NCBI RefSeq assembly: GCF_017355525.1
Contig: NZ_CP067395.1
Span: 5,654,501-5,718,500, forward strand
Direction of reading: 5' to 3'
Length of the DNA: 64,000 bases
Source: Lysobacter enzymogenes
Lineage (GTDB): Bacteria; Pseudomonadota; Gammaproteobacteria; Xanthomonadales; Xanthomonadaceae
The notes under the pieces: generated by a model
What the model was told of the DNA's origin: nothing
The model's input: only the letters and a program-made list of their open reading frames with translations
Databases searched by the model: none
Program-made: the position numbers and the translations under genes
In this document: in pieces, positions 55,118 through 63,839 of the stretch
Layout of the letters: every line of letters begins with the position of its first letter
Numbering within the stretch: position 1 is the first letter of the stretch

Positions 55118-58100
55118 TCAGGGCTGGGGAGCGGCTTCGTAAAGGGCTACGAAACCGGGATGGCGGTAGCCGGCGCGTTGCAGCCAGGCGATCTGGCGCG
55201 CGGCCCGGGCGCGCGCGCCGAGCCGCACCTGCGCGCGGCTCCAGGCGTCGAGCACGACCCGGTCGCGGGTATCGGCGGCGACCTGCGACAGCAGCGCGTC
55301 GACGCGGACGAAGTCGACCCGCGCGCGCGCCGCATCGCCGGCGGCGGCGTAGCGTTCGCCGCGCCAGACCAAAGCGCGGGCGAAGCTGGAACGGTTCGGC
55401 AGGTCGGCCGGCGCGCCTTCGTGCAGTTGCTGCAGGTCGGCGATCGCGGCGTCGGCGTCTTCGACCGCGGTCAGCGGATCGGCCTGGACGATGCGCAGGC
55501 GCACCGTCGCATCGAGCAAGCGCCATTCCGGCGGACGGTCCTTGGCCTGCATGATCGGCGCCAGCGTGCGCTGCGCCGCGCGCAGGCGTTCGAGCGCGCG
55601 CTCGCGCGCGCCGGCCATCGCCGCGACCCAGCCGGCCTGGGCGTAGGCGTGGCCGAGATTGCGCTGCCAGGTCTGGTTGTCGGGCTGCTGCTCGGACAGG
55701 TTCTTGAGCATGCGCACCGACTCGGCGCTGTCCTGTTCGGCCCGGTCCAGGTCGCCGCGGTCCAGCGCCAGGATCGAACTGCGCAGCAGCGAGGTCGCCA
55801 GCTTGCGCCGCCACTCGTCGGCGTTGGGTTCGCTGTCGACCAGCTGGCGCAGCATCTGGGTCTGCGCCGCATAGCCCTGCGCGGCCTCGGCCAGCAGCCC
55901 GCGCGCGTCCTGCGCGCTGCTGAGCCACGACAGGCTGTCGACCAGGTCGTAGCGCAGGGTGCTGTCGTCGGGCTTGTCGGCCAGCAGCTGGCGCTTGATC
56001 GTCACCGAGCGCGCGAACAGCTCGCCGGCTTCGTCCAGGCGCTGGTTGCTGTAGGCCAAGGTGCCGAGGTTGTTCAGCGCGTACGACAGTTCCAGGCGCC
56101 AGCGCGGATCGTTCGGCGCGCGCTGGACCAATCGCTCCGACGCATGCAGATAGGCCTGCCAGTGGCTGCGGGTGGCGTCGAACTTCTTCTGCTTGTAGTC
56201 GTGGTAACCGAGCCAGTAAGCGGTCGTGCCCGATTCGGCCAGCGCGTCCAGCGACTGCGGCTCGCCCTTGAGCGCTTGCGCCGCGGCGGCCTGGGCGCGC
56301 TCGAACGCGGCGCGGGCCTGATCGAACTTGCCCTGGTCGAGCAGCACTTCGCCGACCGTGCGCAGCGCGCGCGCGTGGCTGACCAGTTCGCGCGGCTGCA
56401 TGTCGGCCTCGGGCATGCGCTCCAGGTACGACAGCGACTGGATGCCGATGCTGTTGAGCAGCTTGAGGTTGCCGAGCGGACGCAGCTGTTCGGCCAGATC
56501 GCCGAGCATGTAGGTGACCAGGCGCTGGGCCTGGTCGCGGCGCTGCTCGGCTTCGCGCCGCGCCTGCCAGGCCTGCAGGCCCAGGCCGGTGGCGACCAGG
56601 GCCAGCACGCACAGCGCGCCGATCGCGCCGGCGCGCAGCCATTGCTTGCGCCGCTGCTGGCGCTCGCAGGCGCTCAGGAACTGGCGGTCGTCGGCGTCGA
56701 GCTGGTCGGGCAGGCGGCGTGCGGCTTCGCGCGCTTCGGCCAGCGGCCGGCCGGGATTGAGCAGGTGATCGTTGCGCCGGCCTTCGGCGGCCCAGCGCCG
56801 CGCCGCGCGCTGCAAGCGCTCGCGCGCCTGCAACAGCTGGCGGTTCTCGCGCGTCCACTCGCGCGCGCGCGGCCACTGCCGCAGCAGGGCTTCGTGGGCG
56901 ACGCCGAAGCCGGGTTCGCCGCCGCTGAGTTCGCCGACGAACAGGCGCGCGCGCACGAAGGCTTCGGCCAGTTCGCGCGCGGCCGCGTCGTCCAGGCTCG
57001 ACCACGGCACCCGCCGGCCGGTGACCGCATCGCTGTCGGGGCGGATCACGATCAGCGCCGCCAGCACTTTTTCCAGACTCGCCTGCGCGGCCGCCGGCAA
57101 CTCGGCGAACACCTGTTCGGCGCGGTGCGCCAGCGCGCCTTCCAGGCCGCCGAGTTCGCGATAGGTCGCCAGCCGCAGCAGGCCGCCGTCGCCCTGGTGG
57201 TCGTACAGCGCCTGCAAGGTGTGTTGCAGCAGCGGCAGCGAATCGGGATGTTCGGCGGCGGCGTCGCGCAACAGGTCGTCCAGGCGCAGCGAGCTGTCGG
57301 GGTCTTCCTCGAAGCTCAGCCCGGCCAGCGCGGCCGGGGCGCGGATGATCTGGCCGATCTCGCCGATGCGCGGGGTCAGCAGGTCGATGTGGCCGTCGCC
57401 GGCCTTGAGTTCGGCCAGGCCCGGGACTTTCTCGACCAGCGCCGGATAGAAATCGCTGCGGGCGATCGCGATCGCCGCGACCCGCGCGCTCGCGCACAGC
57501 GCGTCGAGCGCGGCGCCGAAGTCGCGGCGGTCGGCGTCGGTGATGCCCGGCGCGGCGACCGCGGCTTCGGCATGGTCGACCACCAGCAACAGGTGCGCGC
57601 GTTCGGCCAGCGCCGCGGTGCGGCGGGCGAAGGCGTCGTCGATGCGCGCGCGCACCGCGTCGGGCGCGCTGCGCAGTTGCTGTTCCAGCCACTGCGCTTC
57701 GCCGTCGAGGAACACCGCGCGGCCGTCCAGCGACCATGCGCACAAGGCCTGCGCCAGCCGCGCCAGCAGGTCGCCGCCGCGGCAGGCGCCGAGGTCGAAG
57801 TAGGCGCTGGCGAGCGCGTGCAGGCCGTCGAAGCCGCCGTCCTGATGCAGCAGCGGCAGCACCCCGGCGCGCAGCAGCGAGGTTTTGCCGCAGCCGCTGG
57901 CGCCGGCGACCAGGACGAAGCGGCGCTGGTTGTCGATCTGCTCGCGCAGCGTCGCCAACAGTTCGGCGGTGGCGCGGCTGCGGCCGAAGAACACGCCGGC
58001 GTGGTCCTGGTCGAACGAGCGCAGGCCGACGTACGGGCTGCCCTGGGTCCACGCCGCCGCGCGCGGCAGGCCGCTGCGGTAGTCGTCGGGGAAGCTGACC

Positions 58101-58438
58101 CGCGCTACCAGGCGGTAGCCGCGCTTGCGGATGGTCTCGATGAATTCCGGTTCGCGGCTGCTGTCGCCGAGGCGCCGGCGCAGCTGGGCGATGGTCTTGT
58201 GCACCGGGTTGTCGCCGTAGAACGTGCCGCGCCAGATCTCGATCAGCAACTGTTCGGCGCTGACCACCTCGCCGGCGCGTTCGGCCAGCGCGATCAGCAC
58301 TTCCATCATGCGCGGTTCCAGCGCCGTGGCCTGGCCGTCGCGCACGATCGCCAGACGGTCGGGCTGCACCAGCAGCGCGCCGATGCGGAACTGCGACACG
58401 CTGGCCAGGTTCTTGATCCGATCGATGCGTTGGGGCAT
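55118..58438 (-). CDS. Winged-helix nSTAND1-type NTPase with a membrane helix and TPR-like C-terminus
   Basis: 1106 residues from ATG 58438. Residues 15-112 form an OmpR/CadC-type winged helix (LEPRMMEVLIALAERAGEVVS, GDNPVHKTIAQLRRRLGD, IRKRGYRLVA). SPYVGLRSFDQDHAGVFFGR (134-153) opens the STAND module; Walker A is GASGCGKTS at 179-187 and LLLVVDHAEA fits Walker B. One membrane helix near 600-625 (AIGALCVLALVATGLGL) precedes about 480 helical residues with TPR character. It is thus a membrane-tethered DNA-binding protein with a regulatory NTPase, similar in layout to CadC-like sensors. STAND proteins act as switches in signalling and in defence. The target genes are unknown. Confidence 0.88.
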   Translation of the reverse strand: MPQRIDRIKNLASVSQFRIGALLVQPDRLAIVRDGQATALEPRMMEVLIALAERAGEVVSAEQLLIEIWRGTFYGDNPVHKTIAQLRRRLGDSSREPEFIETIRKRGYRLVARVSFPDDYRSGLPRAAAWTQGSPYVGLRSFDQDHAGVFFGRSRATAELLATLREQIDNQRRFVLVAGASGCGKTSLLRAGVLPLLHQDGGFDGLHALASAYFDLGACRGGDLLARLAQALCAWSLDGRAVFLDGEAQWLEQQLRSAPDAVRARIDDAFARRTAALAERAHLLLVVDHAEAAVAAPGITDADRRDFGAALDALCASARVAAIAIARSDFYPALVEKVPGLAELKAGDGHIDLLTPRIGEIGQIIRAPAALAGLSFEEDPDSSLRLDDLLRDAAAEHPDSLPLLQHTLQALYDHQGDGGLLRLATYRELGGLEGALAHRAEQVFAELPAAAQASLEKVLAALIVIRPDSDAVTGRRVPWSSLDDAAARELAEAFVRARLFVGELSGGEPGFGVAHEALLRQWPRAREWTRENRQLLQARERLQRAARRWAAEGRRNDHLLNPGRPLAEAREAARRLPDQLDADDRQFLSACERQQRRKQWLRAGAIGALCVLALVATGLGLQAWQARREAEQRRDQAQRLVTYMLGDLAEQLRPLGNLKLLNSIGIQSLSYLERMPEADMQPRELVSHARALRTVGEVLLDQGKFDQARAAFERAQAAAAQALKGEPQSLDALAESGTTAYWLGYHDYKQKKFDATRSHWQAYLHASERLVQRAPNDPRWRLELSYALNNLGTLAYSNQRLDEAGELFARSVTIKRQLLADKPDDSTLRYDLVDSLSWLSSAQDARGLLAEAAQGYAAQTQMLRQLVDSEPNADEWRRKLATSLLRSSILALDRGDLDRAEQDSAESVRMLKNLSEQQPDNQTWQRNLGHAYAQAGWVAAMAGARERALERLRAAQRTLAPIMQAKDRPPEWRLLDATVRLRIVQADPLTAVEDADAAIADLQQLHEGAPADLPNRSSFARALVWRGERYAAAGDAARARVDFVRVDALLSQVAADTRDRVVLDAWSRAQVRLGARARAARQIAWLQRAGYRHPGFVALYEAAPQP

Positions 58439-58838
58439 CGCAGCGTCCGCTCGCTTCCGTTGCTTCAGTCGTCGGGGCCGGTGGTCGCATGACGCCTCAT
58501 GCGCGCCCCGCATCCGCGGACGCGGACCGGAGTCGGCGCAGCGGGCGAGAGGCCGCCTTGGACGTCGCGCCCCTTCGCGGCGTCGGGCGGGGTTGTTGCT
58601 GTGCGCAAATTAACAAACTCCGGTGGCCTGCGTCTGTATCGAAACTGCACGCAAGCCGCGCCGCGCAGTATGGGCAAAGCCTTCGTCGGGCTTGTCCGCT
58701 CGCGGTCGCGTTTTGCGTAACGCGCGCGCGTGAGCGACGGACGGTCGCCGCGGCGACGCGGCGGGCGGCGCGAACCTGCGCAGCGCGCGGCGTGCGCAGA
58801 CGGGCGGCGGCGGTGGCGCGCGGTTCGTCGCGGCGGGC
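58439..58838. other. Intergenic region upstream of the STAND gene
   Basis: Nothing recognised apart from an AT-richer stretch near 58605-58640 that may hold the leftward promoter. Confidence 0.35.
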
Positions 58839-58877
58839 AAAAAAAAGCCGGCCGGGGGCCACCCCCCGCGGCCGGCA
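58839..58877 (-). terminator. Terminator of the Cys-rich peptide gene
   Basis: AGCCGGCC and GGCCGGC arms around a C/G-rich loop, with seven or more T following on the - strand. Confidence 0.88.
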
Positions 58878-58898
58878 CAGGCTTGCGGCCGAGGGGGA

Positions 58899-59120
58899 TC
58901 AGCCGCAGCAATAGCAAACGTCGGGACGGCCCGGACCGCCGGGGCCGAGGTCGCCGCCGAAGCCGGGACATTCGGCGCGGCAGGCGATGTTGTCGCAGTA
59001 ATCCGACGGCGGCGCCGCGGCGCCGTTGCCGGCGATCACCTGGGCGGCGCCGAACCCCATCGACGCGCAGAACAGCAGCGCCGCGAGGGCGACCCGGACA
59101 CCACGCTTGCGTTCGGTCAT
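58899..59120 (-). CDS. Small secreted Cys-rich peptide
   Basis: 73 residues from ATG 59120, with AAAGGAG upstream. Signal peptide ALAALLFCASMGFGAAQV, cleaved near residue 27-30. The mature part of about 43 residues has six Cys (DYCDNIACRAEC and DVCYCCG) separated by a Gly/Pro loop (PGFGGDLGPGGPGRP), enough for three disulfides. It lies 169 bases downstream of a CPHC thioredoxin-like gene on the same strand. It could be a structural peptide, an inhibitor or a bacteriocin-like peptide; no family is recognised. Confidence 0.75.
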   Translation of the reverse strand: MTERKRGVRVALAALLFCASMGFGAAQVIAGNGAAAPPSDYCDNIACRAECPGFGGDLGPGGPGRPDVCYCCG

Positions 59121-59289
59121 GGCTGTACTCCTTTACCAGTGCCGCGATCGTCGCGCGGCGGCGATGCCGGGCGTCGCGCCGCGGCGGTAAGCGCGGCCGC
59201 CGTATTGCGGCGCGCGCCGTGCGCACAGACGTCGCGATGCGCAGCCGCGCCGTGCCGCGCGCGCCGCCGCCGCGCCGCCGGGCTTGCGG

Positions 59290-59928
59290 CTAACGCGCCG
59301 CGAGCGCCGTCGATGGGGTGGCCTGCCGCGGCGCGGGCGCTTCGGGCGCCGTCGCCGCGCGCAACAGTTCGTGCAGCGGGGTCTTGCCGTTGAGCGCGCC
59401 GACGCGCTGATAGCGCACCCGGCCGTCGTCGCCGATGACCAGCAGCGACGGCACCCGGCGCGCGCGGAACAGCGCCTGGGTGCGGCGGTCGTCGTCGACG
59501 GCGATCAACGGGAACGTCAGCGCATGCTCGCGCGCATAGGCGGCGGTCTGCGCCGGCGTGGCGAAGGCTACGCCGATCAGTTCGACATCGGCATGCTTGC
59601 GCAGCTCGCGCTCGGCCAACTGCAGTTGCGGCAGCGACGCGCGGCAATGCGGGCAGGAGGTATTGAAGAAGAACAGCACTTGCCGCCGCCGTTGCGGCTG
59701 GCCGAGCGACAGAGCGCGTCCGTCGAGCGCGGTCGCCGCCACCTGCGGCACGAACATGCCGACATACGGACGGTCGACGCGTTCGGCCAGCCAGCGCTGG
59801 TCCGCGCGCGAGCGCATCAGCTGCCAACCCAGCGCTACGACCAACGCGCAGGCCAACGCGAGCGCCGCCCACAACAGATAGGACGGACGCGGATTTCGGG
59901 TGAAGGTACTGTCGGGTGGCGACGACAT
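59290..59928 (-). CDS. TlpA/redoxin-type membrane-anchored thiol-disulfide protein
   Basis: 212 residues from ATG 59928. One N-terminal membrane anchor (residues 18-36: LLWAALALACALVVALGW) places the thioredoxin fold in the periplasm. VLFFFNTSCPHCRASLPQL contains the active site C92-P-H-C95; the DsbA-like CPHC dipeptide favours oxidation. VPSLLVIGDDGRVRY has the cis-Pro. It is probably an oxidant or reductant of exported proteins; the Cys-rich peptide downstream is an obvious candidate substrate. TlpA homologues usually have CxxC of other types, so the CPHC is worth noting. Confidence 0.88.
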   Translation of the reverse strand: MSSPPDSTFTRNPRPSYLLWAALALACALVVALGWQLMRSRADQRWLAERVDRPYVGMFVPQVAATALDGRALSLGQPQRRRQVLFFFNTSCPHCRASLPQLQLAERELRKHADVELIGVAFATPAQTAAYAREHALTFPLIAVDDDRRTQALFRARRVPSLLVIGDDGRVRYQRVGALNGKTPLHELLRAATAPEAPAPRQATPSTALAAR

Positions 59929-60069
59929 GCCTGCGACCCTAGCAGCGCGCGCAGACGGCGAACTTGACGCGCCTCACAGGGCGGAAGCGGCAGGGTTGGG
60001 GCGGCTTGCGGGGCGCTGGGCCGGGAGGTTGCGCCTGGCTTCGCGCTTGCGGCGCGGTTGCGGTTTCGT

Positions 60070-60144
60070 GGTCGCGACTCGCGTCGCTCCTACAAAGGCT
60101 GCGTTGCGGCCTCTCCGACTGTAGGAGCGACGCGAGTCGCGACC
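60070..60144. repeat. Perfect 24-bp inverted repeat, GTAGGAGCGACGCGAGTCGCG variant
   Basis: Arms 60070-60093 and 60121-60144 are exactly complementary. It is a variant of the family at 41696 (GACGCGAGTC in place of GGCGCGAGCC), with both changes compensated. Confidence 0.9.
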
Positions 60145-60185
60145 GCGACAACTCAACTACGGCGCAACCCGAATCGCGCGACGCC

Positions 60186-61085
60186 TCACCCCGCGCACTC
60201 GCCGACCCGCAACGCCGGCGCCGGCTTCTGCTTCAACGCCTGCGCGACCGCCACGCCGAGCAGGGTCAGCCCGCCGCCGATCCAGTGGTACAGCTGCAAC
60301 GGCTCGCCCAACAGCAGCACCGCCAGCATCGCGGTGAACACCGGGGTGAGGTTCATCAGCACCGCGGTCTTGTCGGTGCCGAGCTTCAGCAGCCCGTGCA
60401 TCCAGAACCACGGCGCCAGGGTCGAGGCGAGAATGCCGGCGTACAGCACCAGCGGCAGGTTGTGCGCGGTCAGCGCCACCGACGGCGCCAGCAGGAAACC
60501 CGGCAGCAACAGCACCGTGCCGCACAGGATCTGCAGGTACAGCGATTCGCCGTTCGGGATCGGCAGCGCCCAGCGCTTGACCAGCACGCCGTACAGCGCA
60601 TACGAGAACGCCGCCAACAGCATCATCAGTTCGCCGCGGCCGAGGCCGTTTTGCGCCAGCAGCGCCGGGTGGCCGCCGCTGAGCAGCCAGGTCAGGCCGA
60701 CGAAGGACACCAGCGCGCCGATCAGCATGCCCGGCGAGGGCCGGGTCTTGAGCAGGACCATGCCGATGACCATCGTCATCGGCGGGATCGCCGCGACCAC
60801 CAGGCCCATCGTCATCGCGCTGACGCTGTGCGCGGCGAAGTAGGCCAGCGACTGGTACATCACCATGCCCAGCGCGGCCAGCACCACCAGCTTGCGCCAG
60901 TGCGGCCGCACCTGCGCGCGCAGCTTCCACACCCGCGGCAGCAGGAACGGGGTCAGCGCCAGCAGCGCGACCAGCCAGCGGTAGAACGAGATCGCCGCCG
61001 GCTCGATCGCGCCGGCCGAGAGCTTGCTGACGATCGTGTTTCCGGCCCAGATCAGGGTGGCCAGGATCGGCAGTAACAGGTGCAT
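60186..61085 (-). CDS. EamA/DMT family transporter
   Basis: 299 residues from ATG 61085; the longer frame to 61217 covers the palindrome and is rejected. Ten membrane helices in two EamA repeats: MHLLLPILATLIWAGNTIV and later LMMLLAAFSYALYGVLV and LAPWFWMHGLLKLG. Members export amino acids, metabolites or drugs. It is divergent from an AraC regulator gene across 108 bases that hold a long palindrome, so its expression is probably controlled by that regulator. The tail after helix 10 is short (KPAPALRVGECAG). Confidence 0.9.
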   Translation of the reverse strand: MHLLLPILATLIWAGNTIVSKLSAGAIEPAAISFYRWLVALLALTPFLLPRVWKLRAQVRPHWRKLVVLAALGMVMYQSLAYFAAHSVSAMTMGLVVAAIPPMTMVIGMVLLKTRPSPGMLIGALVSFVGLTWLLSGGHPALLAQNGLGRGELMMLLAAFSYALYGVLVKRWALPIPNGESLYLQILCGTVLLLPGFLLAPSVALTAHNLPLVLYAGILASTLAPWFWMHGLLKLGTDKTAVLMNLTPVFTAMLAVLLLGEPLQLYHWIGGGLTLLGVAVAQALKQKPAPALRVGECAG

Positions 61086-61099
61086 CGCAAGAATCCTTC

Positions 61100-61115
61100 G
61101 TACAACCGGTACAAC
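61100..61115. promoter_or_regulatory. Direct repeat GTACAAC, 9-bp phasing
   Basis: GTACAAC at 61100-61106 and again at 61109-61115, immediately upstream of the leftward EamA gene. A second regulatory site is possible. Confidence 0.4.
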
Positions 61116-61137
61116 GTGGGGGCAGGCTATTTTAGAA

Positions 61138-61171
61138 TGTCGGGTAGTCGGCAAATGCCGATAACCCGACA
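61138..61171. promoter_or_regulatory. 34-bp near-perfect palindrome, probable AraC-family operator
   Basis: Left arm TGTCGGGTAGTCGGCA, two-base centre AA, right arm TGCCGATAACCCGACA; only two of 16 pairs mismatch. It is centred between the divergent EamA transporter and AraC regulator genes and overlaps TAGAAT at 61133-61138, a -10-like box for the regulator gene. This is the expected position of an autoregulatory site. Confidence 0.7.
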
Positions 61172-61193
61172 CGCCGTAGCGAGGCCCGGACAA

Positions 61194-61976
61194 ATGCGCC
61201 GCAGCCGCCAGTTCCATTACCCCTACCGTTCATTGCCGGGCCCGCTGCTGCTGCGCTACGAGGCGCTGGCGGTCGACACCGAGAGCGCGCTGCACCGGCA
61301 TCCCTGGGGCCAGCTGGCGTTCGTCGAATCCGGCAGCATGGCGTTCGTGGTCGAGGGCCAGCCGCTGTTCGCGCCGCCGGGCTACGCGGCCTGGATCCCG
61401 GCCGGCATGGACCACACCTCGCACAACCGCCGCGAGGTCAAATGCCGGTTGATCAACATCGCCGAGCGCTACACCCCGGCGCTGGCGAAGTCGCCCGGCA
61501 TCGTCCGCCTGCATCCCTTGTTCCTGGCCGGGGTCGAGGACTTGTTCGACCGCGGCGTCGAGATTCCCGAGACGCCGTCCGACCGCCGTCTGGCGCGGGT
61601 GCTGATCGACAAGCTGCTGGCCACGCCGATGCTGCCGAGCTTCGTACCGCACAGCGACGACCGTCTGCTCGGGCCGATCCTCGACGCCCTGCAGCACGCG
61701 CCGGGCGACAACACCACGCTGGAGCAATGGGCGCAGCGCGTGCACACCACCGAACGCACGCTGAGCCGGCGCTGCCGCGACGAATTGGGCATGTCGTTCA
61801 GCCAGTGGCGGCAGCGCCTGCGTTTCCAGCAGTCGGTGCCGTTGCTGGAACAGGGGCGCAGCGTGCAGCAGGTGGCGGCGCAGATGGGCTATGCCAGCGC
61901 GTCGGCGTTCATCGCGATGTTTCAGCAGTTCAGCGGGACGACGCCGCAGAAGTTTCGGGTGGCGAAGAAGGGGTAG
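61194..61976 (+). CDS. AraC family regulator with cupin-type N-terminus
   Basis: 260 residues from ATG 61194; earlier in-frame starts lie within the palindrome. The N-terminal cupin part (HRHPWGQLAFVESGSMAFVVEG, LFAPPGYAAWIPAGMDHTSHN) is followed by a C-terminal AraC DNA-binding domain with two helix-turn-helices (LEQWAQRVHTTERTLSRRCRDELGMSF, VQQVAAQMGYASASAFIAMFQQFSGTTPQKFR). This matches the NimR/YdeO-like group that regulates an adjacent exporter. The predicted target is the divergent EamA transporter and its own gene. Confidence 0.92.
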   Translation: MRRSRQFHYPYRSLPGPLLLRYEALAVDTESALHRHPWGQLAFVESGSMAFVVEGQPLFAPPGYAAWIPAGMDHTSHNRREVKCRLINIAERYTPALAKSPGIVRLHPLFLAGVEDLFDRGVEIPETPSDRRLARVLIDKLLATPMLPSFVPHSDDRLLGPILDALQHAPGDNTTLEQWAQRVHTTERTLSRRCRDELGMSFSQWRQRLRFQQSVPLLEQGRSVQQVAAQMGYASASAFIAMFQQFSGTTPQKFRVAKKG

Positions 61977-62004
61977 GGCGGTTTCGTCGTCAGCGCGGTG
62001 TCGC

Positions 62005-62063
62005 GGTCGCGGCTCGCGCCGCTCCTACAGGGAGCCCATGTAGGAGCGGCGCGAGCCGCGACC
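62005..62063. repeat. 24-bp inverted repeat of the GTAGGAGCGGCGCGAGCC family
   Basis: Arms 62005-62028 and 62040-62063 are complementary with an 11-base spacer. It lies between converging genes and may act as a transcription stop. Confidence 0.9.
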
Positions 62064-62092
62064 CGACAATCCAACCACGACGAACCCCGGCT

Positions 62093-63571
62093 TCAGGGCT
62101 TCGCAACCGCCTTGTCGGCCTCGACCCGCTGCTCCGCCACTTCCTTCGCCACCCCCGCCAACATCGCATCCAGCGCCGCGCGATCGTGCACCCGGCCGCG
62201 CAGCACGAAGGTATCGATGCGCCGCGTCGCCGCGATATCGCGCAGTGGGTCGGCGTCGAGCAGCACGATGTCGGCCGCCTTGCCGGCCTCCAGCGATCCG
62301 TGCTCCTTGTCGTGGCCAAGGAAGCGCGCGCCGTTGATCGTCGCCGCGCGCAGCGTCTGCGCCGGGGTCAAACCGCTCTCGACGAAGCGCTGCATCTCGT
62401 CGTGCAGTCCCACGCCGGGGTAGTTGAAGGAATTGAGGAAGCCCGCGTCGGTGCCGGCGAGGATATTGACCCCGGCCTGCTGCAACAGCGGCAGGATCGC
62501 GGCGTTGCGCTGGTAGCGCTCGTGCCGGCGCACGATCGCCGCAGCGTCGTCCTTGGCCGCGCGCTCCACCCGCCACGCGTAGGTGGCTTGCAGGCCCGGG
62601 CCGATGTAGCGCAGGTACGGATCGTTCTTGTGGTCGTCGCGGTCCAGATACGTGGTGACGAAACTGCCGTTGAGCGTCGGCGTCACCGCGGTGCCGCGCT
62701 CGGCCAGGCGGCGATACGCGGCCAACGCGGTCTTGCGCTCGAACGTGGCCTGGATGCGGTTCCAGCCCTCGCGGCTGTCGATCTCGCCGCGGCGGACCAT
62801 CGCGCTGATTGCGGCCTCCTGCGACGAGCCGGCCTTGTACGCGTATTCGATATGCTCGATCGAGCTCAAGCCGGCCGCGCTGACCTCGTCGATCGGCAGC
62901 ACGAACGGCACGTGCGCCGACACCTTGAACCCGCGCGCGCGTGCCTGTTTGAGCGCGTCGAGGAACAGTTCTGGCGACAAGGTGTTGTCGGTGATCTTGA
63001 CGAAGTCGACCTTCCAGCCCTGCAACTGGTCCAGCGCCTGGGAAATCTCCGCGCTGCTGCCGACTTCGATGTCGCCCGGCCAGATCGACTTGTAGCCTTC
63101 GAGCTTCGGGCCGGAAGTGAAGATCGTCGGCCCGTCCAGGCGCCCGGCGGCGACCGCGTCGCGCCACTCGAACACGCTCGGGCTGAGGTCGCCGGCGGCG
63201 TCGCGCACCGCGGCGATGCCGTGGGCGACGTACAGCGGCAGCAGGTTCTTGTTCTCCTCGATGAGCTTGTCGCCGCCGCCGAAGTGCACGTGCATGTCCC
63301 ACAGGCCCGGGATCGCGTACTTGCCGGCCGCGTCGATGCTGCGCTGCGCGGCGTAGCGCGCGGCGCGCGCGTCGGGCTCGATCGCGACGATGCGGTCGCC
63401 GCGCACCGCGATCAGGCGGTCGGCGCGCAGCTGGCCGGCGATCACGTCGACGACGTTGGCGTGGCGGATCAGCAGATCGACCGGTTCGGCCGCGCGTCCG
63501 GCGGCGTGGGCGCCGGCGCTCGCGCAGGCGAGGGCGAGAGCGGCGAGGCGGAGGCGGTGGAATCGGGTCAT
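62093..63571 (-). CDS. Exported metal-dependent amidohydrolase
   Basis: 492 residues from ATG 63571. Signal peptide LAALALACASAGAHA. Amidohydrolase features: VDLLIRHANVVDVIAGQ, GKYAIPGLWDMHVHFGGG (HxH metal pair at about 94-96), VSAHVPFV and SIEHIEYAYK (further His ligands), LAGTDAGFLN (Asp), and the C-terminal ARFLGHDKEHGSLEAGKAADIVLLDADPL. Such secreted members cleave cyclic amides or X-Pro dipeptides. It is followed by a repeat element and converges with the AraC gene. Substrate unknown. Confidence 0.92.
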   Translation of the reverse strand: MTRFHRLRLAALALACASAGAHAAGRAAEPVDLLIRHANVVDVIAGQLRADRLIAVRGDRIVAIEPDARAARYAAQRSIDAAGKYAIPGLWDMHVHFGGGDKLIEENKNLLPLYVAHGIAAVRDAAGDLSPSVFEWRDAVAAGRLDGPTIFTSGPKLEGYKSIWPGDIEVGSSAEISQALDQLQGWKVDFVKITDNTLSPELFLDALKQARARGFKVSAHVPFVLPIDEVSAAGLSSIEHIEYAYKAGSSQEAAISAMVRRGEIDSREGWNRIQATFERKTALAAYRRLAERGTAVTPTLNGSFVTTYLDRDDHKNDPYLRYIGPGLQATYAWRVERAAKDDAAAIVRRHERYQRNAAILPLLQQAGVNILAGTDAGFLNSFNYPGVGLHDEMQRFVESGLTPAQTLRAATINGARFLGHDKEHGSLEAGKAADIVLLDADPLRDIAATRRIDTFVLRGRVHDRAALDAMLAGVAKEVAEQRVEADKAVAKP

Positions 63572-63783
63572 GCGGGCGGTCTCGTCGGCAGCGGCGGGAT
63601 CTCGCCGGTCAGGTCCGGATCATCGGCCGGGCTCCGGCATCGCGCCAGTACCGGGTCGGGCGGGGGAGATGGATTGGATCAGGTGTTTCGCAGAGCAGGA
63701 GCGGGGTTGGGGAACTGAAGTTTCGTTTCGGGCGGAGCGACGCGTTGCGGCTTGCGATTGCGCGAGCGGACGCTCGCTGCGGT

Positions 63784-63815
63784 CAAAAAAAAACGGGCCG
63801 GCATAAGCCGGCCCG
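63784..63815 (-). terminator. Terminator of the M2 peptidase gene
   Basis: CGGGCCGGC pairs with GCCGGCCCG around ATAA; nine T follow on the - strand. It lies 24 bases after the stop codon. Confidence 0.92.
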
Positions 63816-63839
63816 TCGCTATCGCTTGAAACCCGCCGC

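Noticed and set aside
54962..58492. 1176-residue + strand frame opposite the STAND ATPase gene
   Set aside because: Antisense shadow; the leftward frame has winged-helix and P-loop motifs.
61086..61217. Longer EamA and AraC frames overlapping each other in the divergent region
   Set aside because: The extensions cross the palindrome and are unlike family N-termini; ATG 61085 and ATG 61194 fit the known family starts.
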